Source of the DNA: Amycolatopsis rubida
GTDB taxonomy: Bacteria > Actinomycetota > Actinomycetes > Mycobacteriales > Pseudonocardiaceae
NCBI RefSeq assembly: GCF_900115345.1
Contig: NZ_FOWC01000008.1
Coordinates: forward strand, 364,565 to 428,564
Reading direction: 5' to 3'
Length of the DNA: 64,000 nt
Shown here: positions 45,501 to 53,251 of the stretch, one piece after another
Position numbering within the stretch: the stretch's first letter is position 1
How the letters are laid out: each line of letters opens with the position of its first letter
Translations under genes and position numbers: made by a program
The notes under the pieces: model-generated
Databases searched by the model: none
What the model saw: only the letters and a program-made list of their open reading frames with translations
What the model was told of the DNA's origin: nothing

Positions 45501-46289
45501 CGCGGCCCCCAGCCACATCACGCTCACCTGCTCGCGGACCAGCAACGACCCGAGCGCCTCGGCCGAGAGCACCGTCTCGCGATCCGGCACCACCAGCCGA
45601 GCACCGTTGAGCAGCGCACCGAACAGTTCGAAAACCGATAGATCGAAGGTCAGGTTGACGGTCCCGCAGACAGTGTCGTCCGGGCCGAAACCGACCAGGT
45701 CGCTGTTCAGGACCAGCCGGGCGATGGCCCGGTGGGGGACGACCACTCCTTTGGGCCGACCCGTCGTTCCCGACGTGTACAGCACGTACGCGGGGTCTTC
45801 TCCGGAGACCTCGGGCATCGGCGGCGCAGGAGCGTCCGCGTCGATCTCGGCGATATCCACCACCGTCGTGCCAGACGGCAGCCGGCGCGTGCTGCCGGAC
45901 GGGGCGATCACGACCTCGCACCCGGCGTCGGAGAGGATCGCCTCGGCCCGTTCCGCCGGGCTCTCCGGATCCACCGGAACGAATCGGCCTCCCGCCCGCA
46001 GAACCCCCAAAACGGCGAGATACCCGGACACCGAACGCCTCAGCATCACGGCCACCGAATCGCCCCTGCGCACCCCGGCGCCGGCGAGTGCCGCGGCCAC
46101 GGCCCCCACCCGGCGGTGCAACTCGGAATAGGTGATGTCCTCGCCCGATTCGGGCGCCAGTGCCACGGTGCCCCCGCTGGCCAATGCTTGTTCTGCCAGC
46201 AGCTCGTGGGCGGGCTTCTGCGGGTAGTCGGTGGCAGTATCGTTCCATTCCCGAACTGATTCGAGATGGTGCTCGCGTTCGGTTCCCAT
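42546..46289 (-). CDS. A-T-R NRPS-like enzyme with fused C-terminal TenA/heme-oxygenase-like domain
   Basis: A 1247-residue enzyme. The adenylation domain (about 30-520) shows VLYTSGTTGRPKGV, FDLSVFELF, DGYGPTEGS, YRTGDMARW and A10 Lys in NTHGKID. The hand-read specificity positions are D-L-F-W-V-G-G-V-L-K. The carrier has FFALGGQSLQAAQ. The reductase domain (about 650-1015) has VLLTGSTGFLGVFLL and GYAESKWVAE. The last 210 residues form a helical domain homologous to the stand-alone protein at 35705: ELSSHPVE, PAGTLFAEVAKIVAAARPLL and PEAVVEYLGHYRE line up with it. It is a paralogue of the other A-T-R gene and is followed by an acyl-transfer/KAS group upstream on the same strand. Confidence 0.88.
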   Translation of the reverse strand: MGTEREHHLESVREWNDTATDYPQKPAHELLAEQALASGGTVALAPESGEDITYSELHRRVGAVAAALAGAGVRRGDSVAVMLRRSVSGYLAVLGVLRAGGRFVPVDPESPAERAEAILSDAGCEVVIAPSGSTRRLPSGTTVVDIAEIDADAPAPPMPEVSGEDPAYVLYTSGTTGRPKGVVVPHRAIARLVLNSDLVGFGPDDTVCGTVNLTFDLSVFELFGALLNGARLVVPDRETVLSAEALGSLLVREQVSVMWLGAALFEQMAAQRPSMFRTLRCLVAGGDALSPAAVRAVLEHGRPGQLIDGYGPTEGSVLCTAYVIDELPQEAESVPIGRPISNSTAYVVRKDGSLADVGEEGELWVGGDGLALEYLHLDELTAERFVPDRFSGGSGRLYRTGDMARWRADGVIEFRGRRDRQVKLSGYRVELREIELALASHPRVKAAAVDVLAQEGHEGYLVGWITTDADEERSLPMVLRRYLRDRVPVFMVPREIRVIDAMPVNTHGKIDWEALATIDARTVPMSGEGPREGIESTVAEVWRQVLGVPVIERTDDFFALGGQSLQAAQVAAAAGGRTGLSARHTGVLIRALLGNATLAQFSERLRAALSGIRVSPPQHAIDFRREATLPEGLRFDAPQPSDPLAPARVLLTGSTGFLGVFLLDRLVAAGVSEVHCLVRARDAAHVRHRLAARMRRYGLDYDKVRDHVVPVVGDISLPRLGLDHTAFEHLADVVDAVLHNGSLINFAYPYAALSATNVGGVRTLLELATRRRLKPFHHVSTIISLVGFGTADIRYLTEDRPLDFPERISLGYAESKWVAEELVHNAGRRGMPVSVYRPYEITGTRDRGIWNTDTLMCAWFRTIAGTGLAPDVELPLDFVPVDYTADAIVGILRTQQPDGRSYNIANPHDARLGLLVDRLRALGYPVRTVPYDAWTAHVTALTAADPHHPMTPFMPMFNDRAADAPITVKEMYFAGTFPEFSRTNTERATAGAGLDLPPVDADLIDKYLGYFTDSGFLTPPSPSATSPAADIAEPAGDQTARLVRRLQPDTADLIRAAPLYALIRDDALAGEHLNRLIAAELSSHPVEVATFTRLSRRFHGTPAGTLFAEVAKIVAAARPLLRAAAESLAIDAPDPIPPGTADFVAFLTWLSDEADAGAAASALRNDLIVWCAFCAELSTALHRTGIAPEAVVEYLGHYREAPPDILRTCADIIEHAIDQGEDISSITDASRRVESALHSCWNTVALG

Positions 46290-46400
46290 GTCTCTCCTCC
46301 TCGTGATCGGGCCGACGTGGCACGGCCGTAGCCCCTGACTCGCAGCTGGCGCGAATTCGCGGATGCGGAACTGCTGTCGTCGTGAACGGCCGTGATCGCG

Positions 46401-47372
46401 TTACCTGGCTCGCCGGGTGGCGGATCCGGACACGAGCGGCGCGGTGGTGTGCGCTCCGGGGAGAACTTCTGCCGCGCACCGGGTAAAGCTTCCGCCCGCC
46501 CCTATTTCGAAGAACCGCCGGGAACCCGCTGGTGCCAGGGGTTTCAGTACCGTGACTATGTTGACCGGCGTCACGAAATTGTCGGCGATGCCTTCGACCG
46601 GATCGTCATCGCAGGCATAACAGCGTTGCCGCGCGGCGGAACAGACTGGGATGCGCGGGGCGCGCCGGGCCGTTCCCGCCGCTCGATGAAGAAACTCGTC
46701 GCGCAATGGCCGCAGTGCCGGGGTGTGTGCCTGGTAGGGCACCGGAAGCGGCGTTCGGAGTGGGCCGGGCAGCGCCATCAGCTTCGTTACCGCTTCGCTG
46801 GGACCGGTGACAACGACTTGAGCAGGCGTGTTCACCGAGGCGATGACCAGGCTCACCTGACTTGTGCGGGACAGGAGATCCCGTGTCGTCTCTTCGTCGG
46901 CGTGGACAAGCACCATGGTGCCGCGGCCGACTGCTTTCCGGTAGGTGTCGTTCAGGAGGCAGACCAGGCGGGTCGCTTCGGCGAGGTCGAAGGAACCGGC
47001 ACAGGCCAGGGCCGCCGCTTCGCCGAGGCTCATCGCGACGATGGCATCCGGGATCACGTCGGCATCGGCGAGAAGACGGAACACAGACACGGAAGCGGCG
47101 AACTGCGCGAGCGTCGATGTCCCGTACGGCACCTGCTCAAGTGTTCGTTCGCCGAGGAGCAGGTCACGCAATGCGGAGCCGTGCGAGTAGCCGTGGCTGG
47201 CGCTGATTTCGCCGATCTCGTCGATGGTCGCGTCGACCGTCGAGGGGTTCGTGGGAAGATGTCGGTTCGTGCCGTCGAAAACGGTGCGGAGCGCTCCGCT
47301 CGGGTCGATGCCTTGGCCGGGGAACAGGAACACCGTGCCGTCGCCGGGAACCTGGGAAATGTCCGCGGTCAC
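46401..47372 (-). CDS. FabD-like acyltransferase lacking the malonate-binding arginine
   Basis: A 323-residue acyltransferase fold: FLFPGQGIDPSG at the start, nucleophile region IVAMSLGEAAAL (Ser kept; the usual G-H-S-x-G reads A-M-S-L-G) and catalytic His in PYQAHTPAL. The helix that carries Arg117 of E. coli FabD (LVEMRGKFMQ) here reads LVCLLNDTYR, so the carboxylate-binding Arg is Leu. Substrate is therefore unlikely to be malonyl-CoA; transfer or hydrolysis of an unsubstituted acyl group is more likely. The GTG start overlaps the stop of the lipocalin-like gene (GTGA), and the A-T-R-TenA gene follows after 111 bp. Confidence 0.82.
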   Translation of the reverse strand: MTADISQVPGDGTVFLFPGQGIDPSGALRTVFDGTNRHLPTNPSTVDATIDEIGEISASHGYSHGSALRDLLLGERTLEQVPYGTSTLAQFAASVSVFRLLADADVIPDAIVAMSLGEAAALACAGSFDLAEATRLVCLLNDTYRKAVGRGTMVLVHADEETTRDLLSRTSQVSLVIASVNTPAQVVVTGPSEAVTKLMALPGPLRTPLPVPYQAHTPALRPLRDEFLHRAAGTARRAPRIPVCSAARQRCYACDDDPVEGIADNFVTPVNIVTVLKPLAPAGSRRFFEIGAGGSFTRCAAEVLPGAHTTAPLVSGSATRRAR

Positions 47373-47752
47373 TGCTTCTGTGCGGATTCACGCCGCCATA
47401 ACAGGACCAGACAGGGCTGCCCGTGCTGCGGTGCCGCGCGCAGTTCCAGCATGTCCCCGTCGAGGCGTGCTGCGCGGGTCAGTTCCTTTTCCTGCCACTG
47501 CGGAGAACTCGCCAGCGTCGTCCGATGGACTACCTGGTCGTCTCGCCACTCGAACCGGCCCGCGTAGCCGATGTATCCCTCGGTGCCGGCGAGCTGGGCG
47601 GACACGCAGCCTTCTTCGGTGTAGATCAGCTGTCCTCGGCAGGTTTCCCCGAGCGGACGGACGACTCGGCCGTCCTCCTCGGCGGTGAACGACAGCAGTC
47701 GCCAGGTGCCGAGTACTGCGGGGTTTGCCGTGCTCGATGCAGACGCGCTCAT
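47369..47752 (-). CDS. Lipocalin-like domain protein
   Basis: A 127-residue single-domain beta-barrel protein. VLGTWRLLSFTAEEDG with a G-x-W near the N-terminus and CRGQLIYTEEGCVSAQL match the Lipocalin-like_5 family. ATG 47752 has GGTGA upstream; the frame opens slightly earlier. Family members in biosynthetic clusters are small binding proteins or cyclases for hydrophobic intermediates. It is coupled to the acyltransferase and sits 37 bp after the KAS III gene. Confidence 0.75.
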   Translation of the reverse strand: MSASASSTANPAVLGTWRLLSFTAEEDGRVVRPLGETCRGQLIYTEEGCVSAQLAGTEGYIGYAGRFEWRDDQVVHRTTLASSPQWQEKELTRAARLDGDMLELRAAPQHGQPCLVLLWRRESAQKQ

Positions 47753-47789
47753 GCGATCACCTTTCACCGGTCGTTGTTTTTTGCGGTCG

Positions 47790-48785
47790 TCACCACCAGG
47801 TCGCGGCCAGCGCGCCGGCGGTCATGCCGCCGCCCGCGCCCGCGAACAGGATTTTCTCCCCGCTGCGGAGGGGGTTGGCACGGTTCATCTGGTACAGCGT
47901 CAACGGCATGGATCCGCACCCGGTGTTGCCGAACCGGTCGGCGGTGACGCCGACTTTGCCGGGATCGATGCCGAGTACGCCCGCGATGTCGTGCAGCAGC
48001 CGCACGTTGCCTTGGTGGAAGACGAACCGGTCGACCTCGTCCAGTCGCCATCCCGCCGCTTCGACGGTCTTCCTGGTGGCTTCCGGTACTTCGCGGAGGA
48101 ACAGTTCGCGAACCTCGCGGCCGTTCATGCGCATCTTGGCGCGACCCGTCGTCGCCACGTCCGCGGTCACGACTTCGCGGGTGCCGCAGCCGAGAATACC
48201 GACCGCGTCGTGGTAATCGCCGAAAGCCGCCAATGACACCGCGCGCACGCCGTATCCCGGCGGGACCGGGCCGAGAATCACCGCGCCCGCTCCGTCGCCG
48301 AAGATCGCCGCCGTGCGGCGGTCTGAGGAATCGAGATATTTGCTGTACTGGTCGGCCCCCACCAGGAGCACGGTCGTGGCATCCGGCAGACAGCGGACAA
48401 GCCCGCAGCACAGTGCCATGCCGTACAGAAAGCCACCGCACGCCGCATTGATGTCGAACGCCGGAACAGGAGAAAGACCCAGCCTTCGCTGCAGGGCGGT
48501 GGCTGTGGGCGGCATGATCTGGTCCGGTGTCGAGGTCGCGACGATCAGCGCGCCGACGCGGCCGGTTGTCTGCTCCAGCGCGTCCCGCGCCGCCGGTTCG
48601 GCCATCGCCGAGGTGGACTGGCTCCTCGCGGCGTAGCGGCGCTGGATGATCCCGGTCCGTTCGGCGATCCATTCCGCGGTCGTCGCGGCCGGTCGCGCGA
48701 TCTGTTCGTTGGTGACCACGTCCGGTGGCGTGTAGGCCCCGATACTGCGGATCCCAACGGAGGGCTCGTCGAGGCTGAGGTGCAC
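47790..48785 (-). CDS. Beta-ketoacyl-ACP synthase III (FabH-like)
   Basis: A 331-residue thiolase-fold enzyme with an intact Cys-His-Asn triad: Cys in FDINAACGGFLYG, His in FVFHQGNVRLL and Asn in RFGNTGCGSMP. FGDGAGAVIL and the C-terminal LFAGAGGGMTAGA are standard. FabH enzymes join an acyl-CoA starter to malonyl-ACP. The GTG start has CAGGAG upstream. It heads the leftward unit with the lipocalin-like, acyltransferase and A-T-R-TenA genes. A second, different KAS III lies in the divergent unit. Confidence 0.92.
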   Translation of the reverse strand: MHLSLDEPSVGIRSIGAYTPPDVVTNEQIARPAATTAEWIAERTGIIQRRYAARSQSTSAMAEPAARDALEQTTGRVGALIVATSTPDQIMPPTATALQRRLGLSPVPAFDINAACGGFLYGMALCCGLVRCLPDATTVLLVGADQYSKYLDSSDRRTAAIFGDGAGAVILGPVPPGYGVRAVSLAAFGDYHDAVGILGCGTREVVTADVATTGRAKMRMNGREVRELFLREVPEATRKTVEAAGWRLDEVDRFVFHQGNVRLLHDIAGVLGIDPGKVGVTADRFGNTGCGSMPLTLYQMNRANPLRSGEKILFAGAGGGMTAGALAATWW

Positions 48786-49861
48786 AACTGCTCCTGGATA
48801 GGGTCGGCCGATTTCGCGTGACCGCGAGTGCGTCGCTGGGCAGTGCGGCGAACACGCGTTTACGCCGGCAGCGCTCGTCTTCGGTGATGCTGCGGAGTGT
48901 GGGTTCCTCCGTTATTTTCGCGGAACGGACTCGCCGTGTTCCGCGCAAGCTCCGTTTTCCTATTTTGGTGCTTGGCCATCCGCGCGGCAAGCCGTGCGGA
49001 TGGCGGATGCGTTAAGCGGTGCGAGACGTTGACCGGCGGAATCGGAACCTGAGGGCCGCCGGTGATGATCGGTTCTCGAACAGCCGTCGGTGTGCGCCCG
49101 CGACGCCACGAGAAGGCGGGTCGAGCGGGTCATCCTCGTCCGGGCGTGAAGAGCAGGCCCGCAGTCGCCGGATTGGTTGACTTGTCCGGTACTGGGCCGC
49201 AAACCGCGGTGGTTGCCTGCGAAGGTAGGACCGAGTGAGCTCGCCGCTGCCGGTCGAACATGCCGGGATGCAGCGGCGAGTTGTGGCTGCTTATTGTGAT
49301 AGGAGCTGCAGTGCGTGTGCGATCGCGCAAGTGTTTCTGCTGACGGCCGCATGAGAGCGCGCGGGAGGGCAGACCGGCGATACCCGCCTCGATCACGGCG
49401 GCGTGGCCGTGCCTGAAGCCCAGCATGCTTCCGGGACGGCCGGGTCGCCGTGGAACGTGTGCATGACACGAGTCCTTTTCTCCGGGGCGAACAGAGAAAT
49501 GGAACGCGTTACCAGGAAACAACCGCGCTCACGCGGTGCGCATCACCATGACACGGCAGGTGTCCGCCCCGGAGCGAACTTGCCCGGACGGCGCAGCGAA
49601 TTGAGTCGGAAACACCTGACCCAGGGCTACCTCAGAGGGGGCGGCACTGTACATGCCTTCGCGGTAAGGGGCAACGGGCAAGGTACTTTCATCTCGGGAA
49701 CCTGTCCGAACGGTAGCGCGCCCCTGCTCCCTCTGGACCAACGGGCGCTGCGCTGGGTAGCGTCCCGGCAACGCATAAGGTCGCGTCACCGTCGAACGCT
49801 CGTCCCCTCGAATTGTCGGCGTGACGGCGAACTTTTCTTTCGAGCTTTTCCGGAGAAATAC
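48786..49861. other. Long divergent promoter region of the cluster
   Basis: About 1.08 kb separates the two divergent units. Open frames on both strands have no domain and no ribosome-binding site. The third copy of the repeated GTT motif lies here at 49011. The length is large for a promoter region and could hide a small RNA or a lost gene. Confidence 0.5.
49011..49036. promoter_or_regulatory. Third copy of the GTT-N14-GTTRACCGG motif
   Basis: GTTAAGC at 49011 and GTTGACCGG at 49028 are again 17 bp apart, about 225 bp upstream of the KAS III start. The shared elements among the three copies are GTT, a 17-bp period and GTTRACCGG. Confidence 0.5.
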
Positions 49862-51547
49862 ATGGCTCTCGTAACCGTCGACTCTCCCGCTCCGAACCTC
49901 GACGATTCGAGGGTCGCCCCGCTGCTCAGCTATCCGCTCCACGTGTCCGGTGAGGACACCGAGGGCGTCGGCTGGGTCTACACCGTCAGTTCGCGTTCGC
50001 TGCTGCACGACGCCTTCACCAGCATCAGTCTCAAACGGGCACTGGAGCAGAACGCCGACGCGGCCGCGGTGCGGCATCCCTACGTGGTCGGCCGCTGCGC
50101 GGTCGCGGGCGACGAGGACGTCGAGCGAGCGCTGGCCGCGGCGTCCGCGGCGGCCCCGGAATGGGCGCGCGTGCCGCTGGAGCGCCGGATGGAGCTGGGC
50201 GCTGCCTTCCGGAAGAAATTGCTGGAGCACGAGGACGAGTTCCTCGAACTGCTGGTCGCGGAAGGCCATCCCCGCGCGCTCGCCCGGTGGGAGCTGAGCT
50301 GCCTGCTGCAGGTGTACAGCGAGGAAAGCTGTTCGTGGTACCAGCGGAACATGTACGCCGAGTTCGGGCACGGCGGACGCCGTCTCGCCGTGCGGCGCAG
50401 GCCGGACGGCGTGGTCTGCCTCAACCCGCCGCAGAACGCGCCCGCACCGAGCGCCGCGCTGGCCGTGCTGATGGTGATGGCGGGTAACGCGGTGGTGGTT
50501 CGCGCGCCCAGGAGCATCGCGTTGAGCACCATGTACGTGTTGCGGGAGCTGGCCGTTCCGCTGCTCGCCGAAGCGGGGGCGCCACCGGGCACGCTCAACC
50601 TGGTCTGCGGGAACCCCGGCCGGATGCTGCGGCAGTGGGTGGACAGTCCGCTGGTGAACGACATCTTCTACATCGGAAGCGTCGAGGAGGGGCTGAAGCT
50701 CGAACAGGAGTGCGTGGCCAAGGGCAAGAAGCCGGTGCTGGAGCTGGCCGGGAACGACGGCGTGGTGGTGTGGGCGGACGCGAACCTGGAGCACGCGGCG
50801 GAGGCCGTCGCCGAATGCTTCTACGGCTCGGGCCAGATCTGCATGGTGCCCAACTACGTGGTGGCGCACCCGGCGATCGCCGGCGAGCTGATCGGGCTGG
50901 TCGCCGCACAGGCGGCCAGGATCAGGCCGGGGGATCCGGACGACGAGGACGTGCTGCTCTCCCCGGTGCGCCGCACCGAGAGCTTCTTCGCGCTTCTCGA
51001 TCAGACGACGGGGCTCGGAAGCCGCCTGGTGTGCGGCGGCAACCGGATCGAAGCGGACGGCACCGCGTCCGGCACCGGGGTTTTCCTGGAACCCACCGTG
51101 GTCCGCGTGGACGGGCTCGCTCGCGCGCGCGAGCACGACGTGGTGCGCGAAGAGACCTTCTTCCCGTTGCTGCCGATCGTCGTCCCCGAACCGGAGCTCG
51201 GCGACGGCCTGCTGGACCACGTGCTGGATTTCGTCGACGCCAACGAATACGGGCTGCGCAACTCCTTGTGGACGCGTTCGGAGGACGTGGTGGACGCGTT
51301 CGTCGACGGAGTCGGCAACGGCGGGCTGCTCAAGGTGAACGACTCCCACATCGGTTTCCTGCCCTACCTGCCCAGCCACGGCGGCACCGGGCTCACCGGC
51401 GGGGCGTTCGGGGAGGCCAACTATCCGATGTTCCGGACCACGCACCTGCAGGGCGTGGGCATCGCCAACGGCGTCAGCCCGCAGCGCGAGATCCTCGGCA
51501 GGGTACTCGGTGGAGGTGACGGGGCGGAATGCGAACGGTCGCGCTGA
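49862..51547 (+). CDS. Aldehyde dehydrogenase superfamily enzyme (acyl/aldehyde oxidoreductase)
   Basis: A 561-residue ALDH-fold protein. CLNPPQNAPAP replaces the usual cofactor-entry sequence, IFYIGSVEEG is the turn near the NAD site, Glu is in VLELAGNDG and the catalytic Cys is in FYGSGQICMVPNY. EETFFPLLPIV near the C-terminus is typical. ATG 49862 has CGGAG upstream, although the frame is open to 49403. It begins the rightward unit and overlaps the cyclase-like gene by 19 bp. It may oxidise the amino aldehyde or act on the acyl chain made by the KAS enzymes. Confidence 0.88.
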   Translation: MALVTVDSPAPNLDDSRVAPLLSYPLHVSGEDTEGVGWVYTVSSRSLLHDAFTSISLKRALEQNADAAAVRHPYVVGRCAVAGDEDVERALAAASAAAPEWARVPLERRMELGAAFRKKLLEHEDEFLELLVAEGHPRALARWELSCLLQVYSEESCSWYQRNMYAEFGHGGRRLAVRRRPDGVVCLNPPQNAPAPSAALAVLMVMAGNAVVVRAPRSIALSTMYVLRELAVPLLAEAGAPPGTLNLVCGNPGRMLRQWVDSPLVNDIFYIGSVEEGLKLEQECVAKGKKPVLELAGNDGVVVWADANLEHAAEAVAECFYGSGQICMVPNYVVAHPAIAGELIGLVAAQAARIRPGDPDDEDVLLSPVRRTESFFALLDQTTGLGSRLVCGGNRIEADGTASGTGVFLEPTVVRVDGLARAREHDVVREETFFPLLPIVVPEPELGDGLLDHVLDFVDANEYGLRNSLWTRSEDVVDAFVDGVGNGGLLKVNDSHIGFLPYLPSHGGTGLTGGAFGEANYPMFRTTHLQGVGIANGVSPQREILGRVLGGGDGAECERSR

Positions 51548-52002
51548 ACATCGTCTTCGGAGGAGCGCGGCTGGACGAGGCCTTCGACGCCGTGCTCCGC
51601 TGGGAGCTCCCCGCGCCCGAGACCGGGTCGAGCTGGGAGTGGAACGGCGGGACGGCGGAAGCCGCACCGGTGATCACCTCGGGTGTCCGGCCGCGCTGGC
51701 TCGACTTCCGCACGGGCAAGCTGCGCTGGAACGAGGAGATCCGGTCCCACCGCGAGGACGGGGAGATCCGGTTCGCGTTGACAGACGGCGACTTCGCGGA
51801 GTTCGCGGGACGCTGGGCGTTCCGGACCGACGGCGACGACGTGGCCGTCCGGTTCGAAGCCGGCTTCGATTTCGGCATCCCCAGCATGGAGTCCCTTTTG
51901 GACCCGATCGCGGCGACGGCTGTCACGGCGACCATTGCGCGCGCGGTGCTCGGCATGGTTCCGCGAGGACGCGTCGAAGACGACCCGGAGCAGGACCGAT
52001 GA
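51529..52002 (+). CDS. SRPBCC/polyketide cyclase-like protein
   Basis: A 157-residue protein with the look of a START/SRPBCC fold: central LDFRTGKLRWNEEI, DGEIRFALTDGDFAEFAGRW and a long C-terminal helix (ESLLDPIAATAVTATIARAV). Such proteins act as aromatases/cyclases on poly-beta-keto or amino-keto intermediates. The start lies within the end of the ALDH gene and the stop overlaps the next start as ATGA. MgoD in the mgo/pvf pathways, which also use an A-T-R enzyme, is likewise annotated as a cyclase of this kind. Confidence 0.72.
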   Translation: MRTVALNIVFGGARLDEAFDAVLRWELPAPETGSSWEWNGGTAEAAPVITSGVRPRWLDFRTGKLRWNEEIRSHREDGEIRFALTDGDFAEFAGRWAFRTDGDDVAVRFEAGFDFGIPSMESLLDPIAATAVTATIARAVLGMVPRGRVEDDPEQDR

Positions 52003-52994
52003 CCCGGCGCGCGTGCGTGCTCGCCGGGATCGGGGCGTGGCTGCCGCCGGGGGTGGTGACCAACGCCGATATCGAAGTCCGGCTGGCCACTTCGGACGAG
52101 TGGATCCGCCGTCGCACCGGGATCCGGCAGCGCCATGCCGTCCAGGACGGGATGGCCGCGTCCGATCTTGCCGTCGAAGCGTGCGCACGGGCGTTGAAGT
52201 CCGCCGAGTTGTCGCAAGTGGACGCTGTCGTGCTCACCACCTCCACACCGGACCGGCCGCTGCCGGCCACCGCCCCAGCCGTGGCGGCCCGGCTGGGGCT
52301 CGGTCCGGTGCCCGCTTTCGACGTTTCCGCGGTGTGCAGCGGTTTCCTCTACGGCCTCGCCGTCGCATCCGGTCTTGTCGCGGCGGGCACGGCCGATCGC
52401 GTGCTGCTGGTCGGCAGCGAGGTGTACAGCTCGATCGTCGACCCGCTCGACCGCTCGACGGCCGTCCTCTTCGGCGACGGCGCCGCTGCCGCTGTGCTGC
52501 GGGCGGGTTCCGCGGACGAGCCGGGCGCGCTGGGCCCCGTGGTGCTGGGCAGTGACGGCGACTTCGGCGACCTGATCCGGATTCCCGCGGGCGGGTCCCG
52601 GCAACGCGCCCCTGCGGCACCCGGCGACGACTACTTCCAGATGGCGGGCAGCGAGGTGTTCCGGCACGCCGTGAACCGCATGTCCGAGGCCTCGCGGCAA
52701 GCCGTCGCCGCGGCCGGATGGCGGCTGGCCGACGTCGACAGGCTGGCCGCGCACCAGGCCAACGCGCGCATTCTCGGTGCGCTCGGCGCCGAACTCGGCC
52801 TGCCGCCCTGCCGCGTCCTGTCCAACATCGACGCGGTCGGCAACACCGGCTCGGCGTCGGTCCCGCTGCTGCTCGCGCAGGCCGCCGCGGACGGCGGAGT
52901 GGCACCGGGCCACCGCGTGCTGCTGACGGCTTTCGGCGGCGGACTTGCCTGGGGCGCCACGACCTTGACCTGGCCGGCGCTGCTCCCGTGCTGA
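51999..52994 (+). CDS. Beta-ketoacyl-ACP synthase III (FabH-like), second copy
   Basis: A 331-residue FabH-type enzyme with Cys in DVSAVCSGFLYG, His in RLAAHQANARIL and Asn in DAVGNTGSASVP, all in the expected places. LFGDGAAAAVL is also present. It is diverged from the KAS III at 47790 (different loops around the starter pocket), so the two probably prefer different acyl donors or perform different condensations. It is coupled to the cyclase-like gene and 26 bp upstream of the ACP. Confidence 0.92.
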   Translation: MTRRACVLAGIGAWLPPGVVTNADIEVRLATSDEWIRRRTGIRQRHAVQDGMAASDLAVEACARALKSAELSQVDAVVLTTSTPDRPLPATAPAVAARLGLGPVPAFDVSAVCSGFLYGLAVASGLVAAGTADRVLLVGSEVYSSIVDPLDRSTAVLFGDGAAAAVLRAGSADEPGALGPVVLGSDGDFGDLIRIPAGGSRQRAPAAPGDDYFQMAGSEVFRHAVNRMSEASRQAVAAAGWRLADVDRLAAHQANARILGALGAELGLPPCRVLSNIDAVGNTGSASVPLLLAQAAADGGVAPGHRVLLTAFGGGLAWGATTLTWPALLPC

Positions 52995-53020
52995 CCCACG
53001 ATGCGAAGGGACCGATCGAC

Positions 53021-53251
53021 ATGTTCGAGGTACTGCGAGAAATTCTGGTCGGCAAGTTGAAGATCCCGCCGGCCGAGATCAGCCCCGGCGCGACACCGGA
53101 CGGTGTCGATCTCGACTCGCTGGCCATCGTCGAGCTGTCCATGGTGCTGGAGAAGGAACTCGGCGTCGCGGTCAGCGAGGACGAGATCAAGCAGGCCGCC
53201 ACGCTCGGCGACCTCGCCGAGCTGATGGCGCGGCGGAGCACGAAGGTCTGA
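53021..53251 (+). CDS. Acyl carrier protein
   Basis: A 76-residue ACP. The phosphopantetheine Ser is in VDLDSLAIVEL, followed by the typical acidic helix ELSMVLEKELG and a C-terminal TLGDLAELM. ATG 53021 has AAGGGA upstream and the stop overlaps the next ATG. It is placed between KAS III and KAS II, so it is presumably the dedicated carrier for the acyl chain of this pathway. Confidence 0.93.
   Translation: MFEVLREILVGKLKIPPAEISPGATPDGVDLDSLAIVELSMVLEKELGVAVSEDEIKQAATLGDLAELMARRSTKV

Noticed and set aside
46559..46567. GTTGACCGG inside the acyltransferase gene
   Set aside because: It is within coding sequence and has no partner GTT at 17 bp spacing.
49529..51667. A 712-codon reverse frame opposite the aldehyde dehydrogenase gene
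   Set aside because: Shadow frame; the forward gene has catalytic motifs and a ribosome-binding site.
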